Of a stretch of DNA of 64,000 nt, positions 42,964 to 52,156 are shown piece by piece. Position 1 is the first letter of the stretch. The number at the start of each line of letters is the position of its first letter. The DNA is from Paenibacillus aquistagni (GTDB lineage Bacteria; Bacillota; Bacilli; Paenibacillales; Paenibacillaceae). A program made the position numbers and the translations under genes. The notes beneath the pieces are model-generated. The model was not told the DNA's origin and did no database searches. It was given only the letters and a program-made list of their open reading frames with translations. Location of the stretch: the NCBI RefSeq assembly GCF_900177815.1, contig NZ_FXAZ01000003.1, positions 372,001 to 436,000 of the forward strand, read 5' to 3'.

Positions 42964-45888
42964 ATGCGCCCATCATCCTCAACATGGATTGAACAGCAAA
43001 TGTATACAAGGGAGCGGCGCGGCATCTTCCGAACGAATGAGGGCTACGACACGGTTGCAGTATCAAAGGGACTTGATCCCAATATGGTCAAGAAGGTGCT
43101 GCATCCATTCTGTACTTACGATGCGCCAGCAGAGCTGACAGCATCAGGCGAGAAGGATGGAAGCTTGTACCCTGAGTCCATTCACTTGTACCATACGGAA
43201 CAAGGCGCTAGTGTGCTCGGCCGCAGCATTTATCAGGCTCAGGACTTTACCGGCCTTCGCAGCGCCTTCTTCACCCATCATTATGTCATTCCTGCTGAGC
43301 GCAGCGAGGAAGTGGTCAACGGCTTCCGTCAGTGGCTGCATGCTGATTATGCAGCTCATTATGATATCGAAGAGGGAACAGAGCTTGCTCAGCTGCGAGA
43401 CATCCCGGTCAAGCCAGCCGCTCAGGTACAGCCGTTAGAGCTGCTTAGCGAGCTTAAGATCGATGAGCGCATCTTTAAGCAGCTGTTGTTTGCGCTGACG
43501 AATGCCGCTACTGGCCGAAAAAAGGTCTATGTGGCATTGGATGTGCCGATTGACAAGCTTTCTGCTTACGCTGCTCGGTTGCTGGAGGTGTTGTTCCAAA
43601 GCCTCCCTTATGCTTATCGCCGCATGCTGGGCTTCATGACGTACAGCAAGGAGCCTGAGAGCAAGAAGGGCATTCATGTCATGTTCGTGGAAAAGGGCAG
43701 CCTTCGTGCGAATGATCGCAATATTGAGCGAGAATACATCTTTGATCTGGCCGCAGGGCGAATGATGAACGTCGATATCGAGCTGGAGCACCAGCCGTAT
43801 TTGGAGTTTGCTTGGAAGCATCTGAATGATATAGATGCGCTTGAGGCGTTCTACCGCTATGCTGATCAGCTTCTTATAGGCACAGAACAGCATAAGCAGA
43901 TTGCCCTTATAAGCTATCATGAGCTTTCGATCTTCTATCAATTGGAACAAGGCGATTATACGCTGTATGAAGAGCATAAGCAGCCTGTACTCCGGGCATT
44001 GCTCGGCCATATGGCCCAAGGGGAGATGACGACTGCGAAGCAGCGTCTGCATGCGCTATTTGCAAGACTAGAGGAGCTTGAGCTGGAGAATGTGAAGCAA
44101 GGTACGCTGCCAGAACCAGACTTGCTGGATGGCTTTAAGGATTACTTATACCAAGAGCAGGTGACAGAACGCGGGAAAGCGCAGCTTATTCCGCTGTTCA
44201 TTCATTCGATACATCAAGCGGCAGTACAGAGCAACCATGCGTTGTCTTTGCGCTATTATGCCATTGTGGCCAGCCATCCGGAGCTAAGCCGAGTCTTTTT
44301 TGATACCGTCTTGAACCGAGGACTTGCTCAATCCTTATTTGAGCCCTATGTGGCGAAGCAGTTCCAAGAAGCCCCGCGAGCTGGCGATATCGTTGATCTC
44401 GTATGTGATTGGGGAACGCGTCATACCCAAGTGCTGAAGCTTGCTTCTTTCAGAGCGATGGCCCAGGAAGCCCTCATTCAGAAGCTTCGCAAGGAGAATG
44501 AGCCTGTCAAGATCGCGAATGCCATTCTTGAGCAGCTTCACCGCCTTCCTCGGGGACGGGATGAGGAAATCGAACTAGCGGATTCGGAGCTGATGGATAC
44601 GCTGATATATGCGGTGAACTGCTTCTTGCTCTTGGAATCGGATCTTAAGCGGATCTCGAAGCAAGAGCTGCTGCAGATTGGCTTCTTGCAGCAGCCGAAG
44701 CAGTTCATCCAATGGGCCCGCCGCTTCGATGATCATGTCCAATCGAAGGCGGAGAAGATGGTGGCCTTATATGATTGGTTCCATGCATCTGCGCCTGAGG
44801 TGTTTGTGTTTGAGCGCTTGTCGCAAGAGGAACTAGAGGAGACACAGCAGATCGGACTGCGATTGCTTCAACAGGAGCTAAGCGAAGGGCAGTTTGCTCG
44901 ACTTGTGCTGGCCTTCTATCGCGATACCGAATCCAGACAAGTGGAGTACGGTGCATTGCTCCAGTTTTTGCATCAGAGCGCGAAGAACAAAGAAGTCATT
45001 TATCAGTTCTTCCAATGGTCTGAAGATCATCATGACTTTGTCCGCTCGAAGAAGCCGTCTCCTGCGTACGCTGCAGCTTTGCTGAATTATTTTAAAAAGT
45101 ATGACCGGGAAGCTTTTAAGCATCGCACGTATCGCAAGCATTACTTTGAGACAAGCTCGGTACTTGGACCCGTTTACCAAAAAGCGAAGGTAGAGCTGTC
45201 TTCGCCGCTCATGCGCCTGTTAGCGCGTAACAAGCGAGCTTTGTTCTCGCTCGTGGCGATTATAATCGTTGTTGGGGGGGCGCTGCTAGCCCTTCAAGCA
45301 ACGGGCATTATGGGGGCAGATGGCAAGAAGGAAGCGAATCCGCCTATCGGGCAGGGCGACCAAACCACTAACGTGAAGCCGGAGATTCCTGTCTCGTCAA
45401 CGCCAGTAACAACTGGAGTCATTCGGACTCCGGTCGATGGAGCTGAGAAGGAAGTGACCGTTTTAACCTTTTTCTTTGCAAGCCAGACAGAAGCTGACGG
45501 CTTTACGCCGGAGTCCATCATTTTGGACCCAGGGTCTGCTCAGCAAACGCTTGCGATCCTAAAGCGCGAGCCTTCTCTTGAGCAAAATCCGCTTGAAGGC
45601 GCTGACGAGCAGCAAGGAGACGCTTCTGAGGCCGGTAGGCAAGGTAAAGCATCGGATCAAGGGGATCAGAACGAAGAAGCGGACCCCTTGAATTCATCCG
45701 AGCAAGCAGATACATCTGCTGATTCGGATACAGACAAACAACAGAGCCAGACGGATGGGGCCAAGACGCCATCAGAGTCAACAGGGCCGTTTGAGGTTCG
45801 CATTTTGTTGACAGACAAGCACGACATCAAGGCTGGCACTGTCATTCAAGCGCAAGAAAAAAAATTCACGATCAAGGATCAAGTGTAA
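42964..45888 (+). CDS. GTPase-associated protein (GAP1-N2 type) with a C-terminal membrane anchor
   Basis: 974 residues from ATG 42964 (GAGGGGAG upstream; TTG 42958 is an alternative). The N-terminal 240 residues match the GAP1-N2 pattern: YTRERRGIFRTNEGYDTVAV, then HPFCTYD, SVYQA-type IYQAQDFTGLRSAFFTHHYV. A long helical middle part (about 300-750) resembles HEAT or GAP1-M repeats. A membrane helix sits at about 765-785. Then a Ser/Asp/Gln-rich external stretch of 150 residues leads to a small beta segment at the end. It is expected to bind or regulate the upstream GTPase from the cytoplasm, while its tail reaches outside. Last gene of the operon. Confidence 0.82.
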   Translation: MRPSSSTWIEQQMYTRERRGIFRTNEGYDTVAVSKGLDPNMVKKVLHPFCTYDAPAELTASGEKDGSLYPESIHLYHTEQGASVLGRSIYQAQDFTGLRSAFFTHHYVIPAERSEEVVNGFRQWLHADYAAHYDIEEGTELAQLRDIPVKPAAQVQPLELLSELKIDERIFKQLLFALTNAATGRKKVYVALDVPIDKLSAYAARLLEVLFQSLPYAYRRMLGFMTYSKEPESKKGIHVMFVEKGSLRANDRNIEREYIFDLAAGRMMNVDIELEHQPYLEFAWKHLNDIDALEAFYRYADQLLIGTEQHKQIALISYHELSIFYQLEQGDYTLYEEHKQPVLRALLGHMAQGEMTTAKQRLHALFARLEELELENVKQGTLPEPDLLDGFKDYLYQEQVTERGKAQLIPLFIHSIHQAAVQSNHALSLRYYAIVASHPELSRVFFDTVLNRGLAQSLFEPYVAKQFQEAPRAGDIVDLVCDWGTRHTQVLKLASFRAMAQEALIQKLRKENEPVKIANAILEQLHRLPRGRDEEIELADSELMDTLIYAVNCFLLLESDLKRISKQELLQIGFLQQPKQFIQWARRFDDHVQSKAEKMVALYDWFHASAPEVFVFERLSQEELEETQQIGLRLLQQELSEGQFARLVLAFYRDTESRQVEYGALLQFLHQSAKNKEVIYQFFQWSEDHHDFVRSKKPSPAYAAALLNYFKKYDREAFKHRTYRKHYFETSSVLGPVYQKAKVELSSPLMRLLARNKRALFSLVAIIIVVGGALLALQATGIMGADGKKEANPPIGQGDQTTNVKPEIPVSSTPVTTGVIRTPVDGAEKEVTVLTFFFASQTEADGFTPESIILDPGSAQQTLAILKREPSLEQNPLEGADEQQGDASEAGRQGKASDQGDQNEEADPLNSSEQADTSADSDTDKQQSQTDGAKTPSESTGPFEVRILLTDKHDIKAGTVIQAQEKKFTIKDQV

Positions 45889-45998
45889 AAGCTCAAGTTC
45901 TGGATATCTAGATGCAAACAAGCATGAAGTCTATGTATAGAACGGCAGGACATTCACTTGATGGCGGCAGTGCTTGATGAAATGGCTTTTCCAGTCTG

Positions 45999-46026
45999 TT
46001 CATATGCTGTGAATACATGTTATAAT
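45999..46026 (+). promoter_or_regulatory. Probable sigma-A promoter (extended -10) for cls
   Basis: TTCATA at 45999-46004, a 16-base spacer, and TATAAT at 46021-46026 preceded by TGT, giving an extended TGnTATAAT. Transcription should start near 46033. Confidence 0.5.
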
Positions 46027-46029
46027 GCA

Positions 46030-46069
46030 GAAACGCTTTTCACTCCTAACCGGGGTGCAAGGGCGTTTC
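46030..46069 (+). promoter_or_regulatory. Leader hairpin near the cls transcript start
   Basis: GAAACGC (46030-46036) pairs with GCGTTTC (46063-46069), and CACTCC (46041-46046) with GGGGTG (46052-46057, one G-T pair). TCTCTGTTTTTG follows, so it could attenuate transcription or protect the 5' end. Confidence 0.4.
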
Positions 46070-46326
46070 TCTGTTTTTGCCGATGATCACGAAGGGAACA
46101 CGCTTCATTCTGCGGTCTAATGGGTATAACATTCTGAAGACCAGCATACAGCATCCTTGCCGGCAGGTGGATGGTAATAGAATCAACATTAGGGCAAGGA
46201 TATATACGAACCGATATATGTATGGACAAGATAGACAAAGAGTAGGTCCATGCCGCGATGTTCCTTCACGTTTCGTCAGCCATTGGATTACAGCGATACA
46301 GTTCTAGGGGAGAGAGGAAACAAATC

Positions 46327-47838
46327 ATGAGAAGAGCGGTCCAGGTAAGCATTTTTGTTATCTTGCTCATGTTGCTCGGTTACTACGTGAATGACACGTT
46401 TGGCAAGTCCATTACTTGGGTGCTTAGTGTCATGACGAGTCTCGCGGTCATTACGATCGCCATCATTATCTTTATGGAGAACCGTCATCCCTCCAGCACG
46501 ATGGCGTGGATTCTTGTATTGGCGCTGGTGCCGGTAGCGGGCTTTGTGTTTTATATTTTGTTCGGTCAAAATTATTACAAGCGTCGCTCCTTTGATAAGA
46601 AGAAAAGGCGGGATAAGGCGAGCTATGCCTTTGTAAGCAAGGATACATTGCCCAGTCATCCCGAGCTTACAACGTATACCGAGGACCAATTATTAATGCT
46701 TAAGCTGACACAGCGGATGAGCCGCTGTCCTGTCACCTTTAATTCAGAGACCGTTGTTCTGACGAATGGGCAGGAGACGTTCTCCGCCCTTCTCAATGAG
46801 CTTGAGAAGGCAAAGCATCATATTCATATGGAATATTATATTTATCGTGATGATGAGATCGGAAGAGACATCCAGCGCATTCTCATGGATAAGGCAAGAG
46901 CTGGGGTTGAGGTTCGCTTCATGTATGATGCGGTAGGCAGCATTCACTTAAAGAAGCCATTCCTTGAGGAGATGCGCAATGCTGGCGTCAAGGTCGCGGC
47001 TTTTGGACCTGTTAAGCTTCGCATGTTCTCCAATCAGGTCAATTACCGCAACCATCGCAAGATTGTCGTTGTGGATGGCTCCATTGCTTTTATGGGCGGC
47101 TTGAATGTAGGCGATGAATACCTGAGCCGCAGCAAGACATACGGCTTCTGGCGCGATACGCATATGCTTGTTCGCGGCGAGGCGGTACAGACGCTGCAAA
47201 TGATCTTTTTGCAGGACTGGCGCTACCTGACGAAGGAGCATGTGATTGGCTCCAGATATTTTGTTGGCATTGCCCCGGATCGGGAGCACAAGGGAGCGGT
47301 GCAGATTATTCCGAGTGGACCCGATCAGGAGTTCCAGACGATGAAGAATCTGTTTTTCTCCATGCTGACCTCTGCCAAGAAGTCGATCTGGATGGCGACC
47401 CCTTATTTCATTCCCGATGAGGACATCTTCACGGCGCTGAAGGTGGCTGCCTTATCGGGCATCGAGGTTAAGGTGCTGTTCCCTGCGAAGCCGGACAAAT
47501 GGATACCGTTTTTAGCCTCTCACTCCTACTTTCCAGGCTTAATTGAAGCAGGGGTGAAGATCTACGAGTACGAAAAAGGATTTTTGCACTCCAAGCTCGT
47601 AATTGTCGATGGAGAGATGGCCACGATCGGAACAACCAATATGGATATGCGAAGCTTCTACTTGAACTTCGAGGTGAATACCTTGCTCGTTCGCACTGAG
47701 AGTGTAGATCGTCTCATTCAAGACTTTGAGCGGGATCTGCATTCTGCAACGCGCATTCAAGAAGAGCAGTTTTTGCAGCGGAAGATGCGCATACGCTTTT
47801 TGGAATCAGCAGCAAGGCTGTTGTCGCCATTACTGTAA
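46327..47838 (+). CDS. cls: Cardiolipin synthase (phospholipase D family)
   Basis: 503 residues from ATG 46327, with GAGAGGAAAC upstream. Two N-terminal membrane helices (about 5-24 and 35-60, the second in the PLDNuclease-N type region ENRHPSSTMAWILVLALVPV) are followed by two phospholipase D domains. HKD motif 1 is His243-x-Lys245 in NHRKIVVVDG; motif 2 starts at His421 in HSKLVIVDGE. It joins two phosphatidylglycerols into cardiolipin and glycerol at the membrane. It lies behind the tubulin/VWA/GTPase cluster, but a promoter and leader separate them. Confidence 0.94.
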   Translation: MRRAVQVSIFVILLMLLGYYVNDTFGKSITWVLSVMTSLAVITIAIIIFMENRHPSSTMAWILVLALVPVAGFVFYILFGQNYYKRRSFDKKKRRDKASYAFVSKDTLPSHPELTTYTEDQLLMLKLTQRMSRCPVTFNSETVVLTNGQETFSALLNELEKAKHHIHMEYYIYRDDEIGRDIQRILMDKARAGVEVRFMYDAVGSIHLKKPFLEEMRNAGVKVAAFGPVKLRMFSNQVNYRNHRKIVVVDGSIAFMGGLNVGDEYLSRSKTYGFWRDTHMLVRGEAVQTLQMIFLQDWRYLTKEHVIGSRYFVGIAPDREHKGAVQIIPSGPDQEFQTMKNLFFSMLTSAKKSIWMATPYFIPDEDIFTALKVAALSGIEVKVLFPAKPDKWIPFLASHSYFPGLIEAGVKIYEYEKGFLHSKLVIVDGEMATIGTTNMDMRSFYLNFEVNTLLVRTESVDRLIQDFERDLHSATRIQEEQFLQRKMRIRFLESAARLLSPLL

Positions 47839-47870
47839 GGTTAATGCTTCATATTTTGTCTATTATAGGG

Positions 47871-47913
47871 AGACAATTGTCCGTTTGTTCAAAAGGGCAA
47901 TTGTCTTCTTTTT
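47871..47913 (+). terminator. Terminator of cls
   Basis: Stem AGACAATTG (47871-47879) / CAATTGTCT (47898-47906), then TCTTTTTTC. Confidence 0.85.
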
Positions 47914-48069
47914 TCTGCATGAAAATAGGTGGTTGGAGTCTTGACTTTCCTTCAATTATTTCGCATGCTTTACTTAAAAATGTCTTTGGTAAGTGGACAG
48001 TTTCTAGCGTACAATAGGTAAGAATGAGCGAAGCTGTTGTGGAATATTAAGGGATGGGGGCGTAAGCGG

Positions 48070-48732
48070 ATGAAGTACCGCAGTGTATTCGATATTATTG
48101 GGCCGATTATGGTGGGACCCTCAAGCTCGCATACCGCAGGCGCGGCGAAGATCGGTCGTCTTGCACGCAGCATTTTTGGGCGACAGCCAAAAAAGGTGCA
48201 TATTTCACTGTATGGATCGTTTGCTGAGACGTATAAAGGACATGCGACAGATGTTGCCTTGATCGCAGGGATTTTGGATTACGACACGAATGATCCAAGG
48301 TTGCCGGAAGCGCCTAAGTATGCTGAAGAAGCGGGCGTTGAGATTGAGATTACGACGGAAGAAGCTGTGCCTGAGCATCCGAACACCGCTCGTATTCGCA
48401 TGATGGATGGCGCCGATGAGATGGAGGTAGTAGGCATCTCTATTGGCGGAGGCAAGGTGGAGATCGCTGAATTGAACGGCTTTCAACTGAATCTGTCGGG
48501 ACAGAGTCCAGCCATCTTGGTCGTCAATCACGACCGCTATGGGGTTATCGCTAGCGTAACGGAGATTCTTAGCAAACAAAGAGTGAACATTGGCAATATG
48601 CGCGTATCCCGCAAGGAAAAAGGAAAGATGGCGCTGATGGTCATTGAGACCGATGATATCATGGATGAATCGATTTTGTCCCAGATTCGGGTGCTTCCAG
48701 GGGTAGAGCGTGTGCTTCGTATGGAAGACTAA
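48070..48732 (+). CDS. sdaAB: L-serine dehydratase, iron-sulfur-dependent, beta subunit
   Basis: 220 residues from ATG 48070. The SSSHTAGAAKIGRLAR motif (about 18-33) and a C-terminal ACT domain (about 148-220, from AILVVNHDRYGVIASVTE) identify the beta subunit of the two-subunit enzyme. With the alpha subunit it deaminates L-serine to pyruvate and ammonia, using a [4Fe-4S] cluster held by the alpha subunit. An upstream in-frame ATG at 48037 has no ribosome site. The alpha-subunit gene follows after 181 bases. Confidence 0.94.
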   Translation: MKYRSVFDIIGPIMVGPSSSHTAGAAKIGRLARSIFGRQPKKVHISLYGSFAETYKGHATDVALIAGILDYDTNDPRLPEAPKYAEEAGVEIEITTEEAVPEHPNTARIRMMDGADEMEVVGISIGGGKVEIAELNGFQLNLSGQSPAILVVNHDRYGVIASVTEILSKQRVNIGNMRVSRKEKGKMALMVIETDDIMDESILSQIRVLPGVERVLRMED

Positions 48733-48913
48733 GATTAATGCCTAATATCGTGCTGTTAAGCTCGTATTGAGTAGCTTAAGGGCACAGAAGAAGGGCGTAA
48801 ATGGTGCAGAAGACGAATGGGCAGCTATAATGGCTGAATGTATATCTTGTTTATAGACGTTCAACATGATGATGGTGGAACTAAAGGTCGTGAGTAAAGG
48901 AGGGAGCGCTTAC

Positions 48914-49813
48914 ATGTTTCGAAATGTTGCAGAACTCGTGGCGCTTGCAGAGCAGCAGTCCTGTTCAATTGCTGAGATTATGGTGGAACAGGAAGTTCGG
49001 GTTACAGGCAGAACCCGTGAGCAGATAAGGGAGCAGATGGGGCGGAATCTGGATGTGATGGAGCAGGCCGTTGAACGCGGCCTCCAAGGCGTTCAATCTC
49101 ATTCTGGCCTAACCGGCGGCGATGCGGTGAAGCTGAATCAATATATTGCTCAAGGCAAGGGATTGAGCGGGGATACTATCCTGGATGCTGTAAGCAAGGC
49201 TGTTGCCACGAATGAGGTCAATGCCGCGATGGGAATGATCTGCGCGACACCTACAGCGGGGTCAGCAGGCGTCGTGCCAGGCGCGCTGTTTGGACTAAAG
49301 GATAAGCTCAATCCGACGCGCGAACAGATGATTGACTATTTGTTCACCTCAGGAGCCTTTGGCTTCGTGGTGGCCAATAATGCATCGATCAGTGGAGCAG
49401 CAGGCGGCTGCCAAGCTGAAGTCGGATCAGCAGCAGGGATGGCAGCTGCTGCAATTGTTGCGCTGGCGGGAGGAACACCGCAGCAATCCGCCCATGCAAT
49501 GGCTATCGCGCTCAAGAATTTGCTTGGCCTTGTGTGTGATCCGGTAGCTGGCCTTGTTGAAGTGCCATGCGTGAAACGCAATGCGATGGGAGCTGCGGTT
49601 GCTATGGTCGCAGCAGATATGGCGCTTGCCGGCATAACAAGCACTATTCCGTGTGACGAAGTAATTGAGGCCATGTTCCGTATTGGCCAGACGATGCCTA
49701 CTGCTCTGCGGGAAACGGCGCTCGGAGGCTTGGCTGCAACACCGACAGGCAAGCGGCTTAAGGAAGAGATCTTTGGCAAGCAGCAGAACCCTTCTCCTTC
49801 ATCCAAAGGATAG
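48914..49813 (+). CDS. sdaAA: L-serine dehydratase, iron-sulfur-dependent, alpha subunit
   Basis: 299 residues from ATG 48914, with AAAGGAGGG eight bases upstream; the in-frame ATG at 48866 lacks a ribosome site. It has the family blocks NEVNAAMGMICATPTAGSAG, SGAAGGCQAEVGSAAGMA and GLVCDPVAGLVEVPCVKRN, which contain the three cysteines expected to hold the iron-sulfur cluster. Forms the catalytic unit with the preceding SdaAB. The 181-base gap carries no terminator, so the pair is probably one transcript. Confidence 0.95.
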   Translation: MFRNVAELVALAEQQSCSIAEIMVEQEVRVTGRTREQIREQMGRNLDVMEQAVERGLQGVQSHSGLTGGDAVKLNQYIAQGKGLSGDTILDAVSKAVATNEVNAAMGMICATPTAGSAGVVPGALFGLKDKLNPTREQMIDYLFTSGAFGFVVANNASISGAAGGCQAEVGSAAGMAAAAIVALAGGTPQQSAHAMAIALKNLLGLVCDPVAGLVEVPCVKRNAMGAAVAMVAADMALAGITSTIPCDEVIEAMFRIGQTMPTALRETALGGLAATPTGKRLKEEIFGKQQNPSPSSKG

Positions 49814-50249
49814 CTAGAACGGGATATGGGAAGCGCAGCATTTTCGGGAGAGTTGTATTCAGCAATAGGATTTGGCAATAGGAAAGCTATCTGAGAAATC
49901 ATCTATAGATAGCCTCCTTCTTCAATGGATTAACTTCCATTGGCGAGGGAGGCTTTTTTGATGCCCGCCTATCTTCTGGACAAAACCATCATTTTGTTGG
50001 CTGATGTGGAGCTTGCATTACGATCTTGGAGCTGAACCAGATACAGGGCAGACACGATGAGAGCCAGATATTCTTGTTCAACATCCTGCTACGATTTGGA
50101 CAAACTATGCTTCATATCACAGGCAATCCTATGATATGCTATGCTGAGATTAATTACATGCTGTTAACCATCATTTACATACAACGAATGGTCAGCATTG
50201 TCCGATGGAGAGACGAAGACACTGACTGACAAGGAAAGGAGAGACAAGA
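49814..50249. other. 436-base gap between sdaAA and fni
   Basis: Apart from the terminator at 49911-49957 nothing coding is seen. The promoter for fni should lie in the second half; no good -35/-10 pair is evident. The ribosome site of fni is GGAAAGGAGAG at 50232-50242. Confidence 0.45.
49911..49957 (+). terminator. Terminator of sdaAA
   Basis: Long imperfect stem from AGCCTCC (49911-49917) to GGGAGGCT (49947-49954) with an inner CAATGGA/TCCATTG, followed by TTTTTTG. Confidence 0.9.
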
Positions 50250-51329
50250 TTGCCGCAGCATGAAGAGAATGCTTCAATAAAGCATGATGCCAGTCATCAA
50301 GCGAATCAGACTGAGCGCAGGAAAGCAGACCATATACGGATCTGCTTAGAAGAAACGGTACAGGCATCAGGCGTGACGACTGGACTTGAACGGTATCGTT
50401 TCGTGCATCAGGCTTTGCCTGAGTTGAATTTTGATGATATCGACCTTAACACCTCATGGTTTGGTATTCCTGTGGACACTCCTTTTCTCATCAGCTCTAT
50501 GACGGGGGGCAGTGAGGGCACAGACCGGATTAACTTGCGTCTTGCTGCAATTGCAGAGGAGCGAGGCTGGGCAATGGGAGTTGGCTCGGTAAGAGCAGCT
50601 GTTGAGAATCCAGCGCTGATATCTACATTCAAGCTGAGGCATGTTGCACCTACGATTCCCTTGTTCGCCAATATCGGAGCTGTACAGCTGAATATGGGCA
50701 TGGGGGTCAATGAATGCGAGAAGGCAGTTGAGATCGTAGAAGCCAATGCGCTGATTCTGCATTTGAATGCGCTGCAAGAAGTGTTCCAGCCAGAAGGCGA
50801 TGTGGACTTTAGCGAGCTCCTGTTCAAGATCGAGGAAGTATGCCGGAAGCTGTCGGTGCCAGTTGGCGTGAAGGAAGTAGGCTGGGGGATCGCAGAAGAT
50901 ACCGCTCGCCAGCTGTCGGATGCAGGCGTATCTTTTATCGATGTGGCGGGAGCAGGGGGCACCTCTTGGAGCCAGGTTGAAAAGTTCCGCAGCCATCAAG
51001 CTGTGCAGCGTCGGGCGGCAGAGGCATTTGCCGATTGGGGGATTCCAACTGCTGACAGTGTGCTGGCTGTTGGCAGCGCGCTGCCAGAGATGAAGGTAGT
51101 GGCAAGCGGGGGGATCCGACATGGTGTTGATGCGGCCAAGGCGATTGCGCTTGGTGCGGATGCAGTCGGCTTCGGACGTTCACTGCTGCAAGCGGCTATC
51201 TCTTCGGAAGAAGAAGTGAATGAAGTGCTGATGCAAGTCGAGCTTGAGCTTCGCATTGCCATGTTCGGCATCGGCGCGAGAACCATTTCTGATCTGCAGC
51301 GCAGCAAAAGACTCGTGAAAATACAATGA
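50250..51329 (+). CDS. fni: Type 2 isopentenyl-diphosphate delta-isomerase
   Basis: 359 residues starting at a TTG codon (50250) with GGAAAGGAGAG upstream. FMN- and substrate-binding motifs of the family are visible: SSMTGGSEGTDRINLRLA, ANIGAVQLNMG, HLNALQEVFQPEGD, VKEVGWGI, DVAGAGGTSWSQVE and ASGGIRHGVDAAKAIALGAD. The enzyme interconverts IPP and DMAPP using reduced FMN, supplying precursors for quinone, carotenoid and undecaprenyl synthesis. It is a single-gene unit with its own terminator. Confidence 0.96.
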   Translation: MPQHEENASIKHDASHQANQTERRKADHIRICLEETVQASGVTTGLERYRFVHQALPELNFDDIDLNTSWFGIPVDTPFLISSMTGGSEGTDRINLRLAAIAEERGWAMGVGSVRAAVENPALISTFKLRHVAPTIPLFANIGAVQLNMGMGVNECEKAVEIVEANALILHLNALQEVFQPEGDVDFSELLFKIEEVCRKLSVPVGVKEVGWGIAEDTARQLSDAGVSFIDVAGAGGTSWSQVEKFRSHQAVQRRAAEAFADWGIPTADSVLAVGSALPEMKVVASGGIRHGVDAAKAIALGADAVGFGRSLLQAAISSEEEVNEVLMQVELELRIAMFGIGARTISDLQRSKRLVKIQ

Positions 51330-51339
51330 TTAGGTTAAA

Positions 51340-51369
51340 GAAGCTGTGAAATTGCAGCTTCATTTTTTG
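51340..51369 (+). terminator. Terminator of fni
   Basis: Stem GAAGCTG (51340-51346) / CAGCTTC (51355-51361), loop of 8, then ATTTTTTG. Confidence 0.9.
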
Positions 51370-51555
51370 AATAAATCCTCATTAAATTGGTATGAAAACC
51401 ATGATTTTATGCTAGTTATAGTAGAAACCGCTTTATTTTAAGTAAATATGTAAAATAAAACCTGTATCCATAGTATGGAAAAACGATTATATTATCTGTA
51501 TATTATAATCCAAACCATGCTTTAATGTTCGGGTTTGTAGGGGGGAGTAGAAACA

Positions 51556-52119
51556 ATGTCACAATCTAAATTCAACTTTACGACGAAGACCGTTGTTGCG
51601 ATCGGTATCGGAGCAGCCTTATATGGCCTTCTTGGAAGTATATCGATTCCTGTATTTACGCAGACGGCATTGCGTCCAGCCATTGCTATTTTGACGATAT
51701 TTGGCGCAATGTTCGGTCCAGTAGTGGGCCTATTAAGCGGTGCCATCGGTCATATCATTACAGACCTGATCTGGGGTGGGGGCACAATCTGGTGGACTTG
51801 GGTTGCAGGGTCCGCAATCTCGGGTCTTGGCATGGGCCTCGTCTTCATGAAGTCATCCTTCCATGTCAATGAAGGCCGTGCGGCTAAGGCTGATCTGTGG
51901 TTTTTGGGCATCGTGGGCTCATTAGCAATGGCGATCGGATATGGATTTTCCAGTGTCTTGGACATTTATTTATACGGAGAGCCGCCAGTGAAGATGTTCG
52001 CACAGTTCTTGTGGGCAACCGGAGCGAATGTCATTGTGCATCTCGTGCTTGGCGTTCCAGCTGTAGCGGGCTTGATCAGCCGCAACCGCAAAAATTCGAA
52101 TCTCACAGTGTTAAAATAA
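51556..52119 (+). CDS. ECF transporter substrate-specific component (UPF0397 type)
   Basis: 187 residues with five or six membrane helices. The N-terminus [16 protein letters not shown] and the following [20 protein letters not shown] are typical of the UPF0397/MtsA-like S components. It binds the vitamin or metal that the ECF module transports; the substrate is unknown. GTAGGGGGGAG is the ribosome site. The first gene of an S-A-T operon, with the double ATPase and T component behind. The upstream leader (51362-51555) shows no TPP (THI-box), RFN or cobalamin pattern. Confidence 0.88.
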   Translation: MSQSKFNFTTKTVVAIGIGAALYGLLGSISIPVFTQTALRPAIAILTIFGAMFGPVVGLLSGAIGHIITDLIWGGGTIWWTWVAGSAISGLGMGLVFMKSSFHVNEGRAAKADLWFLGIVGSLAMAIGYGFSSVLDIYLYGEPPVKMFAQFLWATGANVIVHLVLGVPAVAGLISRNRKNSNLTVLK

Positions 52120-52156
52120 GCGATTGTGCGCAAGTACAGCAAGGCAGACAGGAGCG

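Larger units (their letters stand above)
45889..46326 (+). other. 438-base region with promoter and long leader before cls
   Basis: No gene was found. The promoter is at 45999-46026 and a hairpin at 46030-46069 (see those entries); the rest, to the cls start at 46327, is a leader of almost 300 bases. No clear U-run terminator follows the GAP1 gene, so read-through from the cluster into cls is possible. Confidence 0.5.

Noticed and set aside
28781-45888. The cluster as a recently acquired mobile island
   Set aside because: No integrase, transposase, tRNA or flanking direct repeat was seen, and codon use looks like that of the neighbours.
51362-51555. TPP, FMN or cobalamin riboswitch before the ECF operon
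   Set aside because: None of the conserved core sequences of these classes was found.
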